DNA of 15,247 bases, from NCBI GenBank assembly GCA_017501865.1, contig JAFVWD010000018.1, positions 1-15,247 of the forward strand, in the 5' to 3' direction. The notes under the pieces are model-generated. The model was not told the DNA's origin. It worked only from the letters and a program-made list of their open reading frames with translations, and made no database searches. This document shows positions 6,318 to 14,781 of this stretch, in pieces (position 1 is the first letter of the stretch; every line of letters starts with the position of its first letter). The translations under genes were made by a program, and so were the position numbers. The stretch is from Clostridia bacterium (GTDB lineage: Bacteria > Bacillota > Clostridia > Oscillospirales > Acutalibacteraceae).

Positions 6318-6354
6318 CTGAACATATTATACTAAACGGCAGGTGTTATGTCAA

Positions 6355-8226
6355 ATGTTAAAGAATATAATTGAAAAATTTGAAAGTGTGCTTTTTACTA
6401 TTATAAGCGGCATTTCATTGGTGCTCAGCTTTATATTGTCAAAAACAACTGATGGGTTATTTTTTGACCCGGCAATAATTGCTGTAATAATAAGCGGTAC
6501 ACCTATTTTTTACTCAGCAGTAAAAAAGCTTTTGAAAAATAAAGGAATAAGTAAAATTTCTTCTGCACTTCTTATTTCTGTTGCAATGCTTGCATCTGTT
6601 TTTATAGGCGATTTATTTGCTGCAGGTGAGGTTGCTTTCATAATGGCTATTGGTGAAATTCTTGAAGATAAAACTACAGCTAAAGCAAAAAAGGGACTTA
6701 AAAATCTTCTTAATCTTGCTCCTGCTATGGCTCGTATTATATTACCTGACGGAACGGCAAAGGAAACAGTTGCAGAAAATGTAGCTGAAGGTGATTTGGT
6801 GCGTGTTTTACCGGGTGAAACAATTCCTGTCGACGGAATAATAGTAAATGGTGAAACCTCTGTTGACCAGTCAGTTATGACGGGCGAATCTGTACCTGTT
6901 GACAAGTCAGTTAATGATTCTGTTTTTTGCGGCACCATAAACCGTTTTGGTTCGGTTGATATAAAGGCTACAAATGTTGGTGAAAACAGCTCACTTAAAA
7001 AAATGATTAAAATGGTAAAAGAAGCTGAAAGCAAAAAAGCCCCTATGGCACGAATTGCTGACAAAGGTGCAAGCTTTCTTGTTCCCATTGCGTTTTTAAT
7101 TGCTGTAATTACAGGACTTGTAACAAAAGATATTACCCGCGCAGTAACTATTCTTGTCGTGTTCTGTCCATGTGCCCTGGTACTTGCAACACCTACTGCT
7201 ATTATGGCTGCTATAGGTCAGGGTACAAAAAACGGCATTATTATAAAATCGGGTGAAGCACTCGAAAAAATGGGCAAGGCAGACACAATAACATTTGACA
7301 AAACAGGTACTCTGACTTACGGTAAGCTTGAGGTTTCAGATGTTCTGGTGTTTTCCGACACAATAAGTGAAGCAGATTTATTAAAAACCGTCGCATCTGC
7401 AGAAAGCAAAAGTGAGCATCCTTTAGCAAAAGCAATTGTAGACTTTGCTGAAGAAAAAAACATTCAGCTTTCAGAAGCTGATGATTTCAGAATGCTCTCA
7501 GGAATGGGCATATCTGCCGGAATAAACGGCAAAAATATTATTTGCGGAAACGAAAGTTTTCTTAATAAAAACGGTATAATTATCGATAGTGAAATATCGA
7601 CAGAATTATCAAAATTACGTTCTCAGGGTAAGGCATCGGTCATTGTTGCAGAAGATAATGTAATAACCGGAGTAATTGCACTTTCAGATGTTTTAAGAGA
7701 AAATGCATGCGAGGTAATCATCAAACTTGACAAAATGAATACCCGGACAGTTCTTCTTACGGGTGACAACAGGCTTACTGCTGAATATTTTGCCCAAAAA
7801 GCAGGAATTAAAAATGTTAAGTATGAGCTTTTACCTGAAAATAAGGTTGAAAATATAAAGCTTTTGCAAAACGAAGGCAGAACCGTATGTATGATTGGTG
7901 ACGGTGTTAATGACGCGCCTGCTTTAAAAACCGCAGATATAGGAATTTCTATGGGAAGTATAGGCAGCGACATTGCAATTGATGCTTCAGATATTGCTCT
8001 TATGAGTGATGATATTTCTAAAATCCCTTATCTTAAAAAGCTTGCCTGTGCTGCTGTAAGAACAATTAAGCTAAGTATTTCAATATCTATGATTATATAT
8101 ATTTTGGCAGTAATACTTTCTGTTTCAGGGCTTCTTACCCCGACAAGCGGTGCATTGGTTCATAACGCAGGCTCGGTTTTTGTCATACTTTTTGCGGCTA
8201 TGCTTTACGACAAAAAACTAAAATAA
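6355..8226 (+). CDS. P1B-type heavy-metal translocating ATPase
   Basis: A complete P-type ATPase of 623 residues counted from ATG 6355. AGGTG (6341-6345) lies nine bases before that ATG; a GTG at 6343 would add four residues. Counting from the ATG, TGES of the actuator domain is near 176-179, the metal-binding CPC in helix 6 at 271-273 (FCPCALVLATP), the phosphorylated DKTGT at 315-319, SEHP of the nucleotide domain at 353-356, and GDGVNDAP at 515-522. The last helix carries GALVHNAGSVFV. CPC with an HN-type last helix does not match the classical Cu(I) signature; a divalent export role (Zn, Cd, Mn or similar) is likelier but unproven. There is no N-terminal heavy-metal-associated CxxC domain. 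It is divergent from tetR and followed by a strong terminator, so it is probably monocistronic. Confidence 0.93.
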   Translation: MLKNIIEKFESVLFTIISGISLVLSFILSKTTDGLFFDPAIIAVIISGTPIFYSAVKKLLKNKGISKISSALLISVAMLASVFIGDLFAAGEVAFIMAIGEILEDKTTAKAKKGLKNLLNLAPAMARIILPDGTAKETVAENVAEGDLVRVLPGETIPVDGIIVNGETSVDQSVMTGESVPVDKSVNDSVFCGTINRFGSVDIKATNVGENSSLKKMIKMVKEAESKKAPMARIADKGASFLVPIAFLIAVITGLVTKDITRAVTILVVFCPCALVLATPTAIMAAIGQGTKNGIIIKSGEALEKMGKADTITFDKTGTLTYGKLEVSDVLVFSDTISEADLLKTVASAESKSEHPLAKAIVDFAEEKNIQLSEADDFRMLSGMGISAGINGKNIICGNESFLNKNGIIIDSEISTELSKLRSQGKASVIVAEDNVITGVIALSDVLRENACEVIIKLDKMNTRTVLLTGDNRLTAEYFAQKAGIKNVKYELLPENKVENIKLLQNEGRTVCMIGDGVNDAPALKTADIGISMGSIGSDIAIDASDIALMSDDISKIPYLKKLACAAVRTIKLSISISMIIYILAVILSVSGLLTPTSGALVHNAGSVFVILFAAMLYDKKLK

Positions 8227-8255
8227 CCCATAAAAACGAATATAAGGGGATGTAA

Positions 8256-8297
8256 AAATGAGCTGTAAAAAAACATAAGTTTTTTTACAGCTCATTT
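8256..8297. terminator. Strong bidirectional terminator between metal ATPase and potD
   Basis: A perfect 19-bp stem: left arm 8256-8274 ending TGTAAAAAAAC, loop ATAA at 8275-8278, right arm 8279-8297 beginning GTTTTTTTACAG. The A-run in one arm and T-run in the other serve both strands. It lies between convergent genes ending at 8226 and 8308. Confidence 0.85.
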
Positions 8298-8307
8298 ATA
8301 ATTGATT

Positions 8308-9510
8308 TTAATCGTAATATTTTTCCCGTCTTTTTTTCTGTACAAACTTAAATGTTGCAAAAACAATTACTAAAACAAAAGTAACTGAAAGCCCGATGTA
8401 CGCATCTATATTTGTATTACCCTCTACCTTTAACTCACCCCAAAGCTGTGACATATAGTTCTGTATATCATAGCTGAGATTTTCAAAGCTTTCGGTTTTT
8501 GGCATTTGACTTTCAGCTGGGTAAAGAATCGGCTCACCCTTAAGCTCATAATCATCCGACTCTAAAACAAGTGCGTGAGGGGATGCATAGCAAATCCAGT
8601 TTGCATTTGCTACAGCAATTTCTTCCTCCAGCATAAAGTTGATATAAAGCTCTGCGGCCTCTTTATTTTCGGCAGTTTTCGGAATACACATAGCATCTAC
8701 AAAATAGTTTACGCCCTCTTTGGGGTAAACAAATGCCAAATCCGGATTTACATCTGCCATAGAAAGATAGTCACCTGCATAGTAGGGTGCAAATGCCGCT
8801 TCACCACCCTCCATTTTGTTGTAAATTTCATCCATAACATAAGAGGACACAAGGGGTCTTTGTTCCTTTAAAAGCTCTATTGCTTTATCCCAATCCTTAG
8901 GATTGGAAGTATTTACACTCTGCCCCAGAAGGAATTGCGCTATTCCAAAGGCATCGCGCGGGTTATTGAACATCAATATTTCGCCCTTGTATTTTTCGTT
9001 CCAGAGAATTGACCAGCTGTCAACCTTATCATCTACCATAGTGGTATTATAAATCAAACCTACCATACCTACTGTATAAGGAACGGAATATTTATTTTCG
9101 GGGTCGAAAGAAAGATTTTTGTATTTCGGAAGAATGTACTTGTAGTTCGGAATATTTGAAAAATCAAGCTCTACAAGCATATCTTCCTCTATAAGCCTTG
9201 CAACCATATATTCCGAAGGGATAACTATATCGTAGTTTGCACCGCCACTCTGAAGCTTGTTGTACATATTTTCGTTGCTTTCAAATGTGGTGTAATTTAC
9301 TTTTATTCCGTATTTTTTTGTAAAAGCTTTATTTACATCTAAAGAGCCTTCTGAACCGTCAGAAATATATTCACCCCAATTATAAACATTTATGGAAGTA
9401 CCTTTTAAATGCGAATAATCTTTTTCCTTACCCTCTGCAAAACAAATAGGTGAGAGTGTGCTTAAAAGAATTGCTACAACAAAAAGAACTGCTAAAAGCT
9501 TTTTCTTCAT
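8308..9510 (-). CDS. potD: Spermidine/putrescine ABC transporter substrate-binding protein
   Basis: A 400-residue PotD-type periplasmic-binding protein. A signal peptide with basic KKK and a hydrophobic core ends near ICFAEG, fitting signal peptidase I; the Cys is not in a lipobox (preceding residues SPI). The mature part has NVYNWGEYISDG, YDIVIPSEYMVARL, SVPYTVGMVGLIYNT, NNPRDAFGIAQFLLGQ and AAFAPYYAGDY, all typical of polyamine receptors. Unusually, the C-terminus carries a membrane helix, about YIGLSVTFVLVIVFATFKFV, then a basic tail KKRREKYYD, replacing the lipid anchor. The start is ATG 9510 with a GGGGG ribosome site inside the end of potC; an upstream GTG at 9519 would overlap potC by 8 bp. 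It is the last gene of the pot operon. Confidence 0.93.
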   Translation of the reverse strand: MKKKLLAVLFVVAILLSTLSPICFAEGKEKDYSHLKGTSINVYNWGEYISDGSEGSLDVNKAFTKKYGIKVNYTTFESNENMYNKLQSGGANYDIVIPSEYMVARLIEEDMLVELDFSNIPNYKYILPKYKNLSFDPENKYSVPYTVGMVGLIYNTTMVDDKVDSWSILWNEKYKGEILMFNNPRDAFGIAQFLLGQSVNTSNPKDWDKAIELLKEQRPLVSSYVMDEIYNKMEGGEAAFAPYYAGDYLSMADVNPDLAFVYPKEGVNYFVDAMCIPKTAENKEAAELYINFMLEEEIAVANANWICYASPHALVLESDDYELKGEPILYPAESQMPKTESFENLSYDIQNYMSQLWGELKVEGNTNIDAYIGLSVTFVLVIVFATFKFVQKKRREKYYD

Positions 9511-9511
9511 T

Positions 9512-10345
9512 TTAAGCACCCCCTTTTTTACTGCCTTGCTTATGCTTTTTGTTTTCGCTTTTTGCAGTAATTATATTTGAAATTACCAGCAAAACGAGAA
9601 TTGCAAGGAATATAAGTGTTGAAAGGGCGTACATATCGGGTGTAACACGCTTTTTTGTCATTGAGAAAATTCTTATAGGCAGGGTTTGTGAGGTTGTACC
9701 GCTCACAAAGTAGCTTATAATAAAATCGTCAACAGAAAGTGTGAAAGCCATCATAAGACCGGAAAGAATGCCCGGCATAATCTGAGGGAGCACCACTTTA
9801 AAAAAGGATTGAATAGGTGTGCAGCCTAAATCCTGTGCAGCCTCTGAAAGATGGATATCTGTCTGTCTTAATTTAGGAAGAACATTAAGAATTACATATG
9901 GCAATTCAAAAGTAACATGGGCTATTGTAAGAGTTGTAAAGCCCAGGGTACCTGTTTTACCGAAAAGTGCACTTATAAACACAAACAAGAGCATCATAGA
10001 AATACCTGTAACAATATCAGGATTCATCATAGGAATGTTTGTTGTTGTCAAAGTTGCCTGCTTGAACCATTTCAATTTGTAATTATTAATAGCAATCGCC
10101 GCTGCAGTACCCATAACGGTAGAAATAATTGCTGACACAACGGCAACAATTACTGTATTCTTAAATGCCTCGAGCGTTGCCGTATCTCTGAAAACCTCTT
10201 CATACCAACGAAGTGAAAAGCCTTCAAAAATTGCTGTACTTTTACCTGCATTAAAGCTGAAAAGTATGAGCACCGCAATAGGTGCATAAAGAAATCCGAA
10301 AACGAGAATGGGGTAGATTTTTGAAAAGAGAGATTTTTTCTTCAT
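9512..10345 (-). CDS. potC: Spermidine/putrescine ABC transporter permease PotC
   Basis: A 277-residue inner-membrane permease with six predicted helices. The first helix is near LVFGFLYAPIAVLILFSFN, followed by the PotC-like SLRWYEEVFRD. The cytoplasmic coupling (EAA) loop reads EAAQDLGCTPIQSFFKVVLPQIMPG, the contact to the PotA ATPase, followed by GLMMAFTLSVDDFIISYFVSG, highly typical of PotC. The tail is basic and polar (SENKKHKQGSKKGG). Its ATG overlaps the potB stop by 4 bp (ATGA), with GGAGG inside potB as the ribosome site. It pairs with PotB as the heterodimeric channel for polyamine import. Confidence 0.94.
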   Translation of the reverse strand: MKKKSLFSKIYPILVFGFLYAPIAVLILFSFNAGKSTAIFEGFSLRWYEEVFRDTATLEAFKNTVIVAVVSAIISTVMGTAAAIAINNYKLKWFKQATLTTTNIPMMNPDIVTGISMMLLFVFISALFGKTGTLGFTTLTIAHVTFELPYVILNVLPKLRQTDIHLSEAAQDLGCTPIQSFFKVVLPQIMPGILSGLMMAFTLSVDDFIISYFVSGTTSQTLPIRIFSMTKKRVTPDMYALSTLIFLAILVLLVISNIITAKSENKKHKQGSKKGGA

Positions 10346-11226
10346 ATAATAACCTCCCCGTCTTCATCTGAAAACTTATTCATAACTGCAAGGCAAATAA
10401 AAATCAGAATCATAAGCACAAATGATAGTGATGCGCCGAGATGGAAATTGTTTGCAGTCTGGAACTGAGTTTCAATAATATCACCTATAAGAGTTGTACC
10501 TGTACCGCCGAGCTTTTGTGAAATGTAAAAGGTACTTACAGAAGGCACAAAAACCATAGTAAACCCTGAAACTACTCCCGGTAAACTTAACGGAACAGTT
10601 ATATTTTTAAACACCTGAAATTTATTACAACCAAGGTCCTGAGCCGCCTCAATAAGAGAACGGTCCATTTTTAAAATTACTGTGTAAATAGGCAAAATCA
10701 TATAAGGAAGGAAATTGTAAACCATACCTAAAACAACCGCACCGCGGGTATTTATTAAGTGAATTGGTTCAAACGGTTTTAATTCTTTGCCGAAGCTGTG
10801 CAGAGCTTCGTTGAGAATTCCCCAGATTTCCTCTGATACTGAATTTAAAGTTGTGGTTAAAAAACCGTTATCTTCTAAAATTGTCATCCAGGAATATGTT
10901 CTTAAAAGAAAATTCATCCACATAGGCAGCATAATGAGCATCATCATAATCTTCTGGCGGTTTTCACCTGAATTTGCAATGATATATGCAAGTGGATATG
11001 CAATTATAAGAGAAATAACCGTTGCCAACAATCCTAACCAGATTGAGAGAAGAAATGTGTCGGTATATTTCGCTATCTCTGACATATTACTGAAAGTGAA
11101 TGCACCTGTTACATCTGTAAAAGCATAATAAGCAACCATACCGATGGGAACCAGAATGAAAATCACTGCCCAAACGATATAAGGTGCGCCTATTAAACGA
11201 GATAAAAGGGTAGATTTTTTACCCAT
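10342..11226 (-). CDS. potB: Spermidine/putrescine ABC transporter permease PotB
   Basis: A 294-residue permease counted from ATG 11226; AAGGGG at 11242-11237 lies ten bases upstream. A GTG at 11235 would add three residues but sits one base after the ribosome site. It has six helices, the conserved LPMWMNFLLRTYSWMTIL, and the coupling loop EAAQDLGCNKFQVFKNITVPLSLPG, then GFTMVFVPSVSTFYISQKLGG, a PotB hallmark. It follows potA after 22 bp and overlaps potC by 4 bp. It forms the transmembrane channel with PotC. Confidence 0.94.
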   Translation of the reverse strand: MGKKSTLLSRLIGAPYIVWAVIFILVPIGMVAYYAFTDVTGAFTFSNMSEIAKYTDTFLLSIWLGLLATVISLIIAYPLAYIIANSGENRQKIMMMLIMLPMWMNFLLRTYSWMTILEDNGFLTTTLNSVSEEIWGILNEALHSFGKELKPFEPIHLINTRGAVVLGMVYNFLPYMILPIYTVILKMDRSLIEAAQDLGCNKFQVFKNITVPLSLPGVVSGFTMVFVPSVSTFYISQKLGGTGTTLIGDIIETQFQTANNFHLGASLSFVLMILIFICLAVMNKFSDEDGEVII

Positions 11227-11248
11227 AAGGAACACACCCCTTACTTAT

Positions 11249-12373
11249 TTATTCTTCTTCATCAATAGTCGCGTCAGAAAGCTCATCAAACTCTTCGCTG
11301 AATGAGCTGTAATCGCCGTAAAGTCCTGAATACTCGGACTTTTTCATAATATGGATAGCATCAGGTTCAATTACAAGCCCTATAGTAGAGCCCACTTCCT
11401 GATAGTCTGTTGACTGAATCATCCATTTAAAACCCTTGATTTCAACAATTATTTCATAGTGAACACCCTTGAAGGTTATAGAGGTCACCTTACCTGAAAT
11501 CATAGCATCTTCCACAGGTACAATATCAACATCCTCAGGTCTTACAACAACATCAACATCTTCATCAACTCCGAAGCCTTTGTCAAGACATTTAAACTTG
11601 TTGCCTGCCATTTCAACCCAGAAGTCTGCTCTCATAACACCTTCGATTATGTTACTTTCGCCAATGAAATCTGCAACAAAAGCATTTTTGGGTTCATTGT
11701 AAATATCGAGAGGTGTACCTATTTGCTGAATCTTACCGCCGTTCATAACGACAATTGTGTCAGACATAGAAAGTGCCTCTTCCTGGTCGTGAGTAACATA
11801 AATGAATGTTATTCCGAGGCGCTTTTGTATATTTTTAAGTTCAACCTGCATATCTTTACGAAGCTTTAAATCAAGTGCACCAAGAGGCTCGTCAAGAAGA
11901 AGAATTTTAGGCTTAACCGCAAGAGCACGTGCAATTGCAACACGTTGCTGCTGACCACCTGAAAGTGAAGAAATATTCCTTCTTTCAAACCCCTTTAGGT
12001 TAACTAAAGAAAGCATCTCTGTTACGGTTTCTTTTATTTCTTTTTCAGATATTTTTCTGAGTCTTAAACCAAATGCAATATTTTCGTAAACATTAAGGTG
12101 CGGAAAAAGAGCATAACGCTGAAAAATAGTATTAAGCTGTCTTTTATGCGGCGGAAGGTCATTTATAACTTTTCCGTCAAAAATAACCTCACCCGAATCA
12201 GGCTGCAAAAAGCCCGCAATAATTCTGAGTGTGGTTGTTTTACCGCAACCTGAAGGACCGAGAAATGTAATAAATTCCTTATCTCGGATATACAAGTTCA
12301 TATTATTAATAATTTGTTCGTCGTCAAAGCTGATTGAAATATTCTTAAGCTTGATAATCTCGTTGCTTGCCAA
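11249..12373 (-). CDS. potA: Spermidine/putrescine ABC transporter ATP-binding protein
   Basis: A 374-residue ABC ATPase with Walker A GPSGCGKTT (39-47), Q-loop FQRYALFP (Gln85), signature LSGGQQQR (137-144), Walker B ILLLDEP (157-163), D-loop GALD and H-loop His195. A C-terminal regulatory TOBE-type domain covers about 235-345. The tail is acidic (DELSDATIDEEE). The start is TTG at 12373-12371: GGAAAGGGG (12390-12382) lies eight bases upstream, an in-frame TAA sits just before it, and the next Met (residue 25) would remove part of the nucleotide fold. As first gene of the operon it drives polyamine uptake by PotBCD. Confidence 0.95.
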   Translation of the reverse strand: MASNEIIKLKNISISFDDEQIINNMNLYIRDKEFITFLGPSGCGKTTTLRIIAGFLQPDSGEVIFDGKVINDLPPHKRQLNTIFQRYALFPHLNVYENIAFGLRLRKISEKEIKETVTEMLSLVNLKGFERRNISSLSGGQQQRVAIARALAVKPKILLLDEPLGALDLKLRKDMQVELKNIQKRLGITFIYVTHDQEEALSMSDTIVVMNGGKIQQIGTPLDIYNEPKNAFVADFIGESNIIEGVMRADFWVEMAGNKFKCLDKGFGVDEDVDVVVRPEDVDIVPVEDAMISGKVTSITFKGVHYEIIVEIKGFKWMIQSTDYQEVGSTIGLVIEPDAIHIMKKSEYSGLYGDYSSFSEEFDELSDATIDEEE

Positions 12374-12416
12374 TTATGCAACCCCTTTCCGCAGTTTATG
12401 TATAATTTTAAATGCA

Positions 12417-12451
12417 TAATTAAATATATATATATTTAATTAAAAAGTCAA
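12417..12451 (-). promoter_or_regulatory. pot operon promoter overlapping a 26-bp AT palindrome
   Basis: On the minus strand TTGACT (12451-12446) and TATATT (12428-12423) are separated by exactly 17 bases, a good sigma-A promoter. Transcription would start near 12416. A perfect 26-bp palindrome at 12417-12442, centred on ATATATAT, covers the spacer and -10 box. It may be a repressor site or simply an AT-rich melting region. Confidence 0.65.
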
Positions 12452-12469
12452 TATAATTTGTCGAAAAAG

Positions 12470-12498
12470 TTGATTGAGATGCAAGAATATGCTAAAAT
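12470..12498 (+). promoter_or_regulatory. Promoter of the FkbM methyltransferase operon
   Basis: TTGATT (12470-12475) and TAAAAT (12493-12498) are separated by 17 bases. The word GCTAAAAT occurs again 31 bp downstream (12522-12529), where TAAAAT at 12524-12529 has only a weak -35 (TTTAGA, 16-base spacer), so a second start is possible. The leader to ATG 12560 contains AAAGGA at 12546-12551. Confidence 0.55.
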
Positions 12499-12559
12499 GA
12501 GTTTAGAATTTGCATATTTGTGCTAAAATATACCAACTTTACTTTAAAGGACTTTTTAT

Positions 12560-13618
12560 ATGCTACTGTTTGACATTGAAAGAAGCAGTGTCTGGGAAAC
12601 ATTGCAAAACACTTCAGAACCCATAATAATGTACGGTACAGGCAATGGTGCTGACAAGGTTTTTGAGGTATTTGACAAGTTAAAAATTACTGTCAACGGA
12701 GTTACTGCAAGTAACGGCTTTGTACGTGAAAGATATTTTCATAATTTTAAGGTGATGCCCTTGTCTTATTACCTTGAGAAATATGAAAAATTTACTGTTG
12801 TAGTGACTTTTGGCTCTCACATAAAAGAGGTTATAGAGGGTATTAAAAATCTCTCTGAAAAGCAAACGGTTTTAGTGCCCTGTGTTCCCGTCACGGGAAA
12901 CGAGATTTTTGACCGCAAATTCCTGCTAAAAAATGAAGAAAATATAAATAAGGCTTATTCTCTTATGGCAGATGAAAAATCAAAAGAGGTTTTTAAAAAT
13001 TATGTTAACTTCGAATTCAGCGGAAAGCTCCACTATCTTTTTGATATGGAAAGCGAGCTCTCTTATGCTTTTTCTGACTACCTTAAGTTGGAAGAAAATG
13101 AAAGCTTTATTGATATAGGAGCTTACAGGGGCGATACAGTAGAACAGTTTTTAAGCTACACAAACGGTAAATACAATAAAATTTTAGCCCTCGAGCCCGA
13201 TAAAAAATCTTATTTGAAATTAGTTGAAAACTGTAAAGGCTTAAAAAATTTCTCTGCTCTTAACGGTGCAGTAACAAATTTTGACGGTGAAACGGAGTTC
13301 AGCAGCTTCGCAGGCAGACAGTCTACCATTGGTAAGGGCTCTGTTATTAATGCTTTCTCTTTAAAAAAGCTTTCGTCTGACTTCTTTGTTCCGTCATACA
13401 TAAAAATTGATGCCGAGGGTGCAGAGCTTGATATTTTAAAAGGCGGCAAAGAGGTCATAAAAAAATACAAGCCTAAAATCAAAATTGCCGCATACCACAA
13501 AAACAGGGATATTTTTGAAATCCCGATTCTTTTAAACGAATTCAACCCTGACTACAAAATTTATTTATGTCACCATCCTTATATTCCTGCATGGGATACT
13601 GACTTTTATTGCATTTGA
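12560..13618 (+). CDS. FkbM family methyltransferase
   Basis: A 352-residue protein in two parts. Residues 1-115 contain a Rossmann-like start IIMYGTGNGADKVFEVFD, a nucleotide-binding-like module often seen ahead of FkbM domains. Residues about 165-340 form the FkbM methyltransferase: SAM motif I FIDIGAYRGDT (183-193), acidic EPD (212-214), and the family signature YIKIDAEGAELDILKGG (280-296), followed by His313 and HH at 338-339. FkbM enzymes usually O-methylate sugars or natural-product hydroxyls; the acceptor here is unknown. AAAGGA lies eight bases before the ATG. It is the first gene of a tight plus-strand cluster, eight bases before the next start. Confidence 0.9.
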   Translation: MLLFDIERSSVWETLQNTSEPIIMYGTGNGADKVFEVFDKLKITVNGVTASNGFVRERYFHNFKVMPLSYYLEKYEKFTVVVTFGSHIKEVIEGIKNLSEKQTVLVPCVPVTGNEIFDRKFLLKNEENINKAYSLMADEKSKEVFKNYVNFEFSGKLHYLFDMESELSYAFSDYLKLEENESFIDIGAYRGDTVEQFLSYTNGKYNKILALEPDKKSYLKLVENCKGLKNFSALNGAVTNFDGETEFSSFAGRQSTIGKGSVINAFSLKKLSSDFFVPSYIKIDAEGAELDILKGGKEVIKKYKPKIKIAAYHKNRDIFEIPILLNEFNPDYKIYLCHHPYIPAWDTDFYCI

Positions 13619-13626
13619 GGTGAATT

Positions 13627-14781
13627 ATGGAAAACATTAAACGGATTATTACAGATGAACGGAATACTCTGATAAAAATTTCAATAAGCTCTCCTTTTTC
13701 AAAAGATGAAGAGTTCAATAAAATTTCAGTAAGGCCTGTAACTATTAAAAAAAAGCCGTGCTTTCAGGCAGAAAGATTTAAAAACAATCAGGTTTTTCAC
13801 CTGAATATGTCAACAGAGGAGTTTCTCGTTTTTCTTGAAGATATTTTCAAAAAATATGCTCAGATTTCTTTTTTCAAAAGCGGTGAAACTATTACTTGCT
13901 CCGTATCTGCAGGCGGAAAAATCAAAACTAAGGTAAGCAAGAACAATCTGAAAGCTAAAGCTACTGAAAGCGGAAATAATCGTAGAAAAGAGTATATTTT
14001 CAACGAAGGCGAAAACATTCCGGCTCTGGTTGATTTAGGTGTTTTTACTCCCGATTTTAAAATAGTAAAAAGCAAGTATGACAAATTCAAGCAAATTAAC
14101 CGTTTTATTGAAATTGTCAACGATGCTTTTGTTAATGACAGCAGTAAAGAAATTACCATTTTAGACTTCGGTTGCGGAAAGAGCTACCTGACTTTTATTA
14201 TTTATTATTATTTTGCAGAAATAAAAAAGAAAAAAGTAAAAATAATTGGCTATGACCTTAAAAAAGACGTTGTTGAAAGCTGTAATAAAATCGCAGAAAA
14301 ATACGGCTATGAAAACCTGAAATTTATTGTAAGCGATGTTACCAAGGACACCCTCGCGGATGAGCATATTGATATGGTAATTTCTCTTCACGCATGTGAT
14401 ACAGCAACAGATTATGCGCTTAATTATGCTATTCAGAAAAAGGTAAAATATATTTTCTCTGTACCATGCTGCCAACATGAAGTTAATAAAACCATAAAAA
14501 CCGGTGGTGATTTTGACATTCTTTTAAAGCACGGACTTATTAAAGAAAGAATGTCTGCTCTTCTTACAGACTCCATAAGGGTAGCTTTTTTAGAGGATAT
14601 GGGATATTCTGTTGATGTTCTCGAATTTGTCGATTTTTCACATTCACCAAAAAATATTATGATACGAGCAAAAAAGACTAAAAAAGGAAACGATAAAAAC
14701 AGAAAACAAATTAAAGATTTGCAGGAAAAATATAAATTTACGCAAACACTTTACAAGCTTACAGGAGATAGTAATGAATAA
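13627..14781 (+). CDS. Class I SAM-dependent methyltransferase (Methyltransf_32-like)
   Basis: A 384-residue protein. An N-terminal domain of about 150 residues precedes a Rossmann methyltransferase: motif I ILDFGCGKSYLTF (178-190), IIGYDLKKDVV (206-215), VSDVT, then VISLHACDTATDYAL (251-265) and the unusual VPCCQHEVNKTI (279-290). The HACDTATD and PCCQHE motifs match a family that also includes eukaryotic proteins related to GSTCD and METTL25, several suspected of acting on RNA; no function is assigned here. The tail is rich in Lys (KKTKKGNDKNRKQIK). GAGGTG overlaps the preceding gene's stop (TGAGGTG), and its own stop overlaps the next start by 8 bp (ATGAATAA), so the genes are translationally coupled. 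Confidence 0.88.
   Translation: MENIKRIITDERNTLIKISISSPFSKDEEFNKISVRPVTIKKKPCFQAERFKNNQVFHLNMSTEEFLVFLEDIFKKYAQISFFKSGETITCSVSAGGKIKTKVSKNNLKAKATESGNNRRKEYIFNEGENIPALVDLGVFTPDFKIVKSKYDKFKQINRFIEIVNDAFVNDSSKEITILDFGCGKSYLTFIIYYYFAEIKKKKVKIIGYDLKKDVVESCNKIAEKYGYENLKFIVSDVTKDTLADEHIDMVISLHACDTATDYALNYAIQKKVKYIFSVPCCQHEVNKTIKTGGDFDILLKHGLIKERMSALLTDSIRVAFLEDMGYSVDVLEFVDFSHSPKNIMIRAKKTKKGNDKNRKQIKDLQEKYKFTQTLYKLTGDSNE

Noticed and set aside
6348..6374. Eight-codon leader peptide MSNVKEYN overlapping the metal ATPase start
   Set aside because: Its ATG lies only two bases after the AGGTG site, too close for good initiation, and the ATPase ATG at 6355 fits that site better.
8259..8279. Mini-frame MSCKKT after an AAGGGGA ribosome-like site
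   Set aside because: It lies wholly inside the terminator stem and is only six codons long; the sequence is explained by the hairpin.
12885..12899. Perfect palindrome TTCCCGTCACGGGAA resembling the element's CCCGTCAC end
   Set aside because: It lies inside the FkbM coding frame and is explained by the codons for VPVTGN; no TTAA or other element sequence adjoins it.
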